NCBI RefSeq assembly: GCF_000717875.1
Contig: NZ_JOCT01000026.1
Coordinates: 46,963 to 110,962, forward strand
DNA from: Streptomyces sp. NRRL S-455
GTDB lineage: Bacteria; Actinomycetota; Actinomycetes; Streptomycetales; Streptomycetaceae
Length of the DNA: 64,000 nt
Reading direction: 5' to 3'
Shown: positions 58,617-64,000 of the stretch, in pieces
How the letters are laid out: every line of letters starts with the position of its first letter
How positions within the stretch are numbered: the stretch's first letter is position 1
Translations under genes and position numbers: made by a program
The notes under the pieces: model-generated
The model's database searches: none
Seen by the model: the letters and a program-made list of their open reading frames with translations, nothing else
What the model was told of the DNA's origin: nothing

Positions 58617-59815
58617 CGATCCTCCCTCTCCATGGTGTCTGACGTCCCTTCCGCGGTGGATCGGCATGGTCCAGGGGTGACCGCGAGCAGCCGCCGGCCG
58701 GCCTGCTCCGGCCGTATGTGCGGTCCGTCGGGTGCGTGTGCCGTTCGCTGACGGGGCGCGGTCATCACCGTTTCGTCGATCCGGATGCCCAGACCCGGCG
58801 TGTCGCCGAGCACGAAGGCGCCGTCCTCGACGTGCAGGTCCATCGCGACGCCGATCGGCGGCTGCAGGCCCTGCAGTTCGCTGGCGAGATGGTTGGGCAC
58901 CGATGTCGCGGCGTGCAGCAGCGCGACAGGCGTGTTGCCGATCGGGCTGACCGGCAGGTCGTAGGCGTGCGCCAGCGCGGCGACACGCAGGAAGTGGGTG
59001 ACTCCCCAGACCGCGGCCGTCTGGACGATGTCGACGCCTCCGGCCGCGATCAGCGGGCGGAACTGCTCGAGGCCGGTGAGGTTCTCCCCAGTGGCGACCG
59101 CCGTCCGTACGCCACGGCTGACAGCGCCCAGGCCGTCGGCGTCCCAGCGCCGGACCGGCTCCTCGATCCAGGTCAGATCGAGTGTCCGTTCGAGCTCGGC
59201 GACGTGGCGTACCGCCTGCTTGCGGCTCCAGGACTCGTTCACATCCAGCATGAGTCCTGGCCGGGTTCCGTGCCCAGCCTCGGTCAATACCTCGCGTACG
59301 AGGGACAGCCGGTGCCGGTCACGCTCGATGTCCAGGCCGCCCTTGAGCTTCGCCGCCCTCAGCCCGCGTTCGGCATAGACCTGGTAGGTGGCGACGAGCT
59401 CGTCGTCGGTAAGGCCGATGTCCAGGCCGGAGGCGTAGGCGTGGACCATGCGGTCGTTGCCGCCGAGCAACCGCCACAGCGGCTCACCCACGGCCTGTGC
59501 CTTGATGTCCCACAACGCCGTGTCGAACGCGCCGATCGTGCCGAACACCACGCCGGCATGCCCGGCTTTGAAGGTGTGCCGCAGCATGCGGTCGTAGAGG
59601 GCGGTCACCGCGCGCGGGTCCTGGCCGTCGATGGCGGCGAAGATCGCCTCGGCTTCCACGTGCGGTCCCAGGCCGACTCCGGTGATCCCCTCATCGGTCT
59701 CGACGACGACGACCGGCACCGGCATGACGCCGTCGGCGTAGACGCCGTTGGCGTCACCGACAGGTCGACCCCATCGCTGCGCCGTCGTCAGGGTTCTGTA
59801 CCCGGTGATGCGCAT
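58613..59815 (-). CDS. Mandelate racemase/enolase-superfamily sugar-acid dehydratase
   Basis: 400 residues. Enolase-superfamily active site is intact: [11 protein letters not shown] (lysines), [24 protein letters not shown] and [13 protein letters not shown] for metal binding, and [17 protein letters not shown] near the C-terminal side of the barrel. It probably dehydrates or racemises an aldonic acid; the exact sugar acid is unknown. It sits between ABC permease genes and the dehydrogenase remnant, so it belonged to a sugar-acid catabolic operon, with a KduD-type SDR once downstream. C-terminal 40 residues are low-complexity and not conserved. Confidence 0.85.
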   Translation of the reverse strand: MRITGYRTLTTAQRWGRPVGDANGVYADGVMPVPVVVVETDEGITGVGLGPHVEAEAIFAAIDGQDPRAVTALYDRMLRHTFKAGHAGVVFGTIGAFDTALWDIKAQAVGEPLWRLLGGNDRMVHAYASGLDIGLTDDELVATYQVYAERGLRAAKLKGGLDIERDRHRLSLVREVLTEAGHGTRPGLMLDVNESWSRKQAVRHVAELERTLDLTWIEEPVRRWDADGLGAVSRGVRTAVATGENLTGLEQFRPLIAAGGVDIVQTAAVWGVTHFLRVAALAHAYDLPVSPIGNTPVALLHAATSVPNHLASELQGLQPPIGVAMDLHVEDGAFVLGDTPGLGIRIDETVMTAPRQRTAHAPDGPHIRPEQAGRRLLAVTPGPCRSTAEGTSDTMEREDR

Positions 59816-59818
59816 GCG

Positions 59819-60646
59819 TCATCCCTTCGTCGCGCCGGCCGTCACGCCGTCGGCGATCTGGCGCTGCAGGAACAGGTAGGTCACCAACACGGGGAGCCCG
59901 GCGATCAGGACACCGGCTGCGAAGGTGGGGATGTCGGCGGAGTACTGGCCGCGCAGTGAGGTGATGCCCACCATCAGGGTGCGATGGTCGGCCGACGGCA
60001 TCATCAGCAGCGAGATGAGCACGTCGTTCCAGCAGAACAGCGCGTCGAGGATGCCCACCGACAGCAGTGCCGGAGCACCCATCGGCAGCATGATCCGCCG
60101 GTAGACGCCGTACAGGGTGTTGCCGTCGATCCGTGCGGCGTCGACGAGCTCGGTGGGCACCGCTCGGTAGTAGCTCGTCATCAAGAAGACGGTGAACGGC
60201 AGGAACTGCGCGACGTAAGCGAGGATCAGCCCCGGATAGGTGTCGATGAGGCCGCCGTCGGCCATGATCCTGGCCAGCGGCACCATGATCACCTGGAACG
60301 GGATGAACAGCGCCGCGAGGCAGACCAGAGTCAGCGCGGACGAGCCGCGGAACCGCACCTGGGCCAGCGCGAACCCGGCCATGGACCCGATGAGCAGCAA
60401 CAGCGCGACGGCGCAGGTCACCACGATCAGGGAGTTGAGGAAGTACCGCCCCATGCCGTCGCTGTTCCACGCGGTGCTGAGGTTGTCCCACCTCAGAGTG
60501 CTTGCCAGGGAGAACCGGTCGAGGACGTACTCCCGGCGGGTCTTCATCGCGACGTTGACGGTGAACAGCAGCGGGTAGATCGTCGCCAGGGCGAGGAGCG
60601 CCATCGGCACGGCGACCAGCCATCTGCTCGGTCCCGGGCGGGACAT
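59819..60646 (-). CDS. Carbohydrate ABC transporter permease (MalG type)
   Basis: 275 residues with six transmembrane helices. The EAA loop is ELVDAARIDGNTLYGVYRRIMLP (about residues 185-207), the site for contact with the ATPase. C-terminal LFLQRQIADGVTAGATKG is family-typical. Its ATG overlaps the upstream permease stop by one base (TGATG), so the two permeases are coupled. No ATPase gene is in the cluster; streptomycetes use the shared MsiK ATPase for such systems. Confidence 0.93.
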   Translation of the reverse strand: MSRPGPSRWLVAVPMALLALATIYPLLFTVNVAMKTRREYVLDRFSLASTLRWDNLSTAWNSDGMGRYFLNSLIVVTCAVALLLLIGSMAGFALAQVRFRGSSALTLVCLAALFIPFQVIMVPLARIMADGGLIDTYPGLILAYVAQFLPFTVFLMTSYYRAVPTELVDAARIDGNTLYGVYRRIMLPMGAPALLSVGILDALFCWNDVLISLLMMPSADHRTLMVGITSLRGQYSADIPTFAAGVLIAGLPVLVTYLFLQRQIADGVTAGATKG

Positions 60647-61626
60647 CAGTCCTCCCTCCCCGCCCGGCGCAGCAGGCCGACCTGCAGCAGGCCCACGACC
60701 AGCATGATGAGGAAGAGGAAGGTGGACGCGGCCGACGCGAGCGCCGGGCGGCTCATCTGCCCCTGTTGAACCCAGATGTAGTACTCCGGCAGGTAGGTCG
60801 ACCCTTCCGGGCCACCACTGGTCATGACGTAGAGCAGCCCGAACATCGAGGTCAGCATCCCGATCATCGTGGTGACGACGACGAACTGGATGGTGCGGGA
60901 CAGACCCGGGATGATGACGTGCCAGATCATCCGCGCGAGCGAGGCGCCGTCGACCCGTGCGGCGTCCAGGAGCGCGGGGTCCAGGGTCGAGAACCCGGCC
61001 AGGAACACCACCAGCGCCATCCCTGACGTGGCCCAGATGTGCACGCCGACGACGGTGAACATGGCTACGTCGGGATCGCCGAGCCAGTCCACCGGGCCGA
61101 GCCCCGAGCCGCCGAGCACGGCGTTCAGCGGACCGTCGAAGGCGAGGAGCAGGTTGAAGATCGCGCCGACGATCACCGGTGAGAGCACAGCCGGGAAGAA
61201 GTAGACGCTCCGGAAGATCGGGTGTCCTGGCACCCGCAGATAGATGAAGGTGGCGAGCAGTCCCGGGATCGCGACCGCGACCGGCAGCAACAGCACCAGC
61301 AGTCCGACGTTGCGCAGCGCGGTGCGGAACAGCGGGTCGTCGATGAGCTCCGCGTAGTTGTCGAACCCCACCGTGGCGCCGTTGCGTTCGCCGTCACCGG
61401 TGAAGGAGAAGTTGACACCCAGTCCCAGTGGCCAGAGCCGGAGCACCACGATGATCAGGACAGCGGGAGCGACCAGGATGTAGGGGGCGAGGCGGTCGGC
61501 GCGCCGGCCGCCCCGGACTCGCGGAGACTTCGACGCAGGGCCGCGGCCATCTACCGCCTCACCTGCTCGCGCCCCGTCGCTCCGCCCTGCTTGAGCAGCG
61601 CGGCCCGACGAACCAATGGGTGACAT
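60646..61626 (-). CDS. Carbohydrate ABC transporter permease (MalF type)
   Basis: 326 residues. After a basic cytoplasmic tail of about 45 residues there are six membrane helices and an EAA loop LLDAARVDGASLARMIWHVIIPGL (about 215-238). Pairs with the MalG-type permease that follows. Start ATG 61626, four bases from the end of the substrate-binding protein gene. The N-terminal 30 residues are rich in Gly/Arg and may be an over-extension, but no better start with a ribosome binding site was seen. Confidence 0.92.
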   Translation of the reverse strand: MSPIGSSGRAAQAGRSDGARAGEAVDGRGPASKSPRVRGGRRADRLAPYILVAPAVLIIVVLRLWPLGLGVNFSFTGDGERNGATVGFDNYAELIDDPLFRTALRNVGLLVLLLPVAVAIPGLLATFIYLRVPGHPIFRSVYFFPAVLSPVIVGAIFNLLLAFDGPLNAVLGGSGLGPVDWLGDPDVAMFTVVGVHIWATSGMALVVFLAGFSTLDPALLDAARVDGASLARMIWHVIIPGLSRTIQFVVVTTMIGMLTSMFGLLYVMTSGGPEGSTYLPEYYIWVQQGQMSRPALASAASTFLFLIMLVVGLLQVGLLRRAGRED

Positions 61627-61630
61627 GGCC

Positions 61631-62902
61631 TCAGCCCGCCTGGTCGGACGCCGCCAGCTGCTTGACCGCCGCGTCGACCGTGACCGATCCGCTCAGCAGT
61701 TGCTGGGACAGCCGCCCCATCAGGTCCACCGTCTTGGACGGCAGGGCCACATGCAGGGCGGGCTTGCCACGGTCGATCTCGGACACGAGGGTGGCGACGG
61801 CCGGGCCGGCGCTCGAGACGTCCACGGTGCGGTCGGCCGTGATGGCGCCCGCGTCGGCGTAGAACGACTTCAGTGCGTCGGTCGAGGTCAGGGAGCGCAC
61901 CAGGTCGGCGGCGGCCTTGGGGTCCTTGGTCCACTTCGCGACGGCGTAGCCGATGCCGCCGTCGTAGGGAAGGCTCGGCGTGGCACCGGCCGTGACGACG
62001 GGCGACTTCATGACGCCGACATCGTCGGCGTCGAGGAATTCGGCGAAGTCCTTCCAGTGCCCGATGTCCGACATCAACCCGATGACGTGGGCGGCCTTGT
62101 TGGACTGGAACACCGCGAACGCGTCGTTGAACATCGCCGTCGAGTTCGCCCCGTCGTTGTTGAGGCCTTTGTCGTTGGCCTCTTTCCAGAGCGAGAAGAC
62201 CCGCTTGACCGCCGGCGAAGACCAGTCTCGTTTGCCGGCGATCCAGTCGTCGTACTCCGTGGGCGACAGGACGCCCGAGCCGAGTCCGGACAGGAAGAAC
62301 TGGATACCGATGCCTTCCTTGTTGCCCTGCGCGAAGCACCTGGCACCGGTCGCCTTGGTGATGGTCCGGCAGTCGGCGACGAACTCGTCCCAGCTGGTGG
62401 CCGGCTGCTCCGGGTCCAGCCCTGCCTTCCGGTAGAGCGACTTGTTGTAGTAGATCGGGTGACCTTGCAAGGTCACCGGAGCGGCGTAGGTCTTGTTGTC
62501 CTTGGTGAAGGCCTCCCACCCGGCGAGCCGCTTCTTGTCATCACGGACGTACTCGTCCAACGGCAGAAGGGAGTCCGCGCGGTCACGGATCTGCCCGCCG
62601 CCGTTGAAGAGCATGACGTCCGGCCCCTTGCCGGCCTGGATGGCGGCCCCGAGCAGGGTGTAGTACTGCTCGAAGGGCTGCGCGACGAACTCGACCGTCA
62701 CGCCGGGATGCCGCTCGGCGAAGTCGGCCTTGGCCTTCTTGACGTAGGAGGACGCTGTGGCGTCGCCGGACTTCCAGTCCCAGACGATGAGCTTGCCCTT
62801 CAAACCACCGGACGCCGCATCCGGGTCGGAGGCGCTTCCGCAGCCGGCTAAGACAACGAGCCCGGCAACCAGGATCGCCGACCACATCGTTCGCTGGTTC
62901 AT
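61631..62902 (-). CDS. Sugar ABC transporter substrate-binding lipoprotein
   Basis: 423 residues. Lipoprotein signal MNQRTMWSAILVAGLVVLAGC with the lipidated Cys21. The extracellular bacterial solute-binding type 1 domain follows: GKLIVWDWKSGD, GPDVMLFNGGGQIRD, PIYYNKSLYRKAGL, GGIGYAVAKWTKDPKAAADLV. It delivers an oligosaccharide or uronic-type sugar to the two permeases. Substrate unknown; the gene context of plant polysaccharide enzymes suggests a product of their action. First gene of the transport-catabolism operon, with three operator-type repeats between it and the divergent FadR-type gene. Confidence 0.94.
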   Translation of the reverse strand: MNQRTMWSAILVAGLVVLAGCGSASDPDAASGGLKGKLIVWDWKSGDATASSYVKKAKADFAERHPGVTVEFVAQPFEQYYTLLGAAIQAGKGPDVMLFNGGGQIRDRADSLLPLDEYVRDDKKRLAGWEAFTKDNKTYAAPVTLQGHPIYYNKSLYRKAGLDPEQPATSWDEFVADCRTITKATGARCFAQGNKEGIGIQFFLSGLGSGVLSPTEYDDWIAGKRDWSSPAVKRVFSLWKEANDKGLNNDGANSTAMFNDAFAVFQSNKAAHVIGLMSDIGHWKDFAEFLDADDVGVMKSPVVTAGATPSLPYDGGIGYAVAKWTKDPKAAADLVRSLTSTDALKSFYADAGAITADRTVDVSSAGPAVATLVSEIDRGKPALHVALPSKTVDLMGRLSQQLLSGSVTVDAAVKQLAASDQAG

Positions 62903-62961
62903 TGCTGCCCCACTCTCCTGAGGTGGCCGGCCGTCCGGCAGTTGAGGTTGAGGAGGAACGC

Positions 62962-62998
62962 AACTCGTATGACGTATGTAACTCGTATGACGTATGAC
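62962..62998. promoter_or_regulatory. Tandem FadR-type operators between transporter operon and regulator
   Basis: A 17-bp direct repeat AACTCGTATGACGTATG occurs at 62962-62978 and 62980-62996 (18-base period). Each copy contains GTATGAC, the GT-N3-AC core of FadR-type operators, and a third GTATGAC follows at 62992-62998, so three cores lie at 62967, 62985 and 62992. They are 60-100 bases from both divergent starts. Likely bound by the FadR-type product at 63062. Confidence 0.65.
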
Positions 62999-63061
62999 GT
63001 CAACCGGATGCCCTATAGTTGGCGAGCATCCGTGGTACGGCACGGGTCCCCGGGGGGTGTC

Positions 63062-63832
63062 ATGACGGCAGTACCGCAGTCATCCACAGAGGCCTCCGAG
63101 GCCCCCGCCTGGAGTCGGCGCCCGGCGAACCTCGCCGCTGCGGTCACGGCTGAGCTGGTGGAGCGGATCGTTCGTGGAGTCCATCCGTCCGGTTCGCCGC
63201 TACCTCCCGAGCCCGTGCTCTGCGAGACCTTCTCGGTCAGCCGCACCGTGGTCCGCGAGGCGGTGAAGATTCTTCAGGAGAAGGGGCTGGTGCAGGTCCG
63301 CCAGGGCGCCGGCACGATGGTCACGCCGCCGGCGATGTGGAACATGCTGGACGAGCTGGTCCTCGGCGCAACCATCGCCGAGGACGAAAGCCTGGCCATC
63401 CTCGACCACCTCGTCGCGACCCGCCGCGTGCTGGAGTCCGACATGGCCAACGTCGCCGCCGGCCTGGCGAACGCCGAGGTGATCGACCGGCTACGCAGCC
63501 TGGTGGAGCGGATGGACGAGCTCGTCGACGACCCCGCCTCGTACCACGAAGAGGACCGGGCGTTCCACGACACCGTCATGCAGGCGTCGGGGAACCGCAT
63601 CGGCCGTGCCGTGGTCCGTTCGCTGGAGCGGCAGGTCATCAACTCCGCCCGTTACATGGGCCGAACCGGCCGCGCCTTCTGCGTCGCGTCCAACCACGGC
63701 CATCGGCGCATCTACGAGCGGATCGCCGCGCACGACCCCAAGGGTGCGGCCGAGGCGATGTTCACCCACATCACCGACGCGTGGGTGGTGCGCCGCAGCG
63801 GGCCGGGAGAGCCGACCCTGCTACGGCGTTAG
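63062..63832 (+). CDS. GntR regulator of the FadR subfamily
   Basis: 256 residues. Winged helix (residues about 20-95: AAVTAELVERIVRGVHPSG, SVSRTVVREAVKILQEKGLVQVRQGAG) and an FCD helical ligand domain (105-240: LVATRRVLESDMANVAAGLAN, HEEDRAFHDTVMQASGNRIG). Divergent from the ABC transporter/dehydratase operon with tandem GT-N3-AC operators between, so it probably represses that operon until its sugar acid is present. ATG 63062 has GGGG a few bases upstream. Confidence 0.9.
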   Translation: MTAVPQSSTEASEAPAWSRRPANLAAAVTAELVERIVRGVHPSGSPLPPEPVLCETFSVSRTVVREAVKILQEKGLVQVRQGAGTMVTPPAMWNMLDELVLGATIAEDESLAILDHLVATRRVLESDMANVAAGLANAEVIDRLRSLVERMDELVDDPASYHEEDRAFHDTVMQASGNRIGRAVVRSLERQVINSARYMGRTGRAFCVASNHGHRRIYERIAAHDPKGAAEAMFTHITDAWVVRRSGPGEPTLLRR

Positions 63833-63838
63833 AGGCGA

Positions 63839-63877
63839 GCCTCGCTCGCGACGGACGGGTCCTGTCGCGAGCGAGGC
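63839..63877. terminator. Bidirectional terminator, 14-bp stem
   Basis: Positions 63839-63852 pair with 63864-63877 around an 11-base loop. It lies between the convergent FadR-type gene (stop 63832) and the partial ricin-domain gene (stop 63890). Confidence 0.88.
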
Positions 63878-63889
63878 CGATGCATTCCC

Positions 63890-64000
<111 letters not shown>

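Overview
The window is a high-GC actinomycete chromosome segment, almost certainly Streptomyces. Codon third positions are strongly GC-biased, and there is Tat and lipobox export, class F sortase, an RpfD-type muralytic enzyme, a caspase/EACC1 pair and a DUF574 methyltransferase. From memory, and not checked by search, the gene order from the ornithine-lipid pair through sdhBAC, rmdA, the Fpg-family glycosylase, the WS/DGAT acyltransferase, rpfD and 6-phosphogluconate dehydrogenase follows the S. coelicolor region of roughly SCO0920 to SCO0976. No rRNA, tRNA, CRISPR array, phage or insertion sequence was seen.

Layout. 1-5766: olsA (cut by the window edge) and olsB; a second-type succinate dehydrogenase operon sdhC-A-B, divergent from a LysR regulator with a perfect T-N11-A box between them. 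6005-10280: c-di-GMP enzyme rmdA translationally coupled to a SAM methyltransferase gene, then a repeat lipoprotein. 10555-17387: cell-envelope genes (proline-rich secreted protein, DUF4239 membrane protein, two small secreted/anchored proteins, class F sortase, Tat polysaccharide deacetylase, USP, CapA lipoprotein), separated by long perfect hairpin terminators. 17610-25060: signalling and conflict genes (ECF sigma, unknown protein, zinc-motif anti-sigma, EACC1 plus caspase, DNA glycosylase, PAS-GAF-SpoIIE phosphatase).

25275-31826: a lipase maturation factor homologue, then a compact five-gene operon with overlapping stop/start codons that encodes most of the non-phosphorylating L-fucose pathway (mutarotase, dehydrogenase, lactonase, fuconate dehydratase, keto-deoxyfuconate dehydrogenase). 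A FadR-type regulator is divergent, with a perfect operator palindrome. 31891-37429: assorted hydrolases, an amidase, small enzymes and a 57-residue ORF with a very strong ribosome binding site. 37899-50518: SDR with a zinc ribbon, WS/DGAT, glgC/glgA, 2Fe-2S protein, EamA-like transporter, rpfD, gnd, a proline-rich small protein, GNAT and panD.

50836-64000: a carbohydrate-degradation island that looks accessory. It carries secreted CE1 esterase, GH95 fucosidase and GH5 enzymes that each end in a ricin-type lectin domain (plus a fourth such protein cut by the right edge), an enolase-superfamily dehydratase, a complete sugar ABC transporter except the ATPase, and a FadR regulator with tandem operators. 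It also shows genome decay: the C-terminal stump of another glycoside hydrolase, a chimeric dehydrogenase remnant, and a shortened sigma-like gene. Together with the L-fucose operon 20 kb away, the GH95 enzyme suggests the strain releases and burns L-fucose (or L-galactose) from plant polysaccharide; that link is inference.
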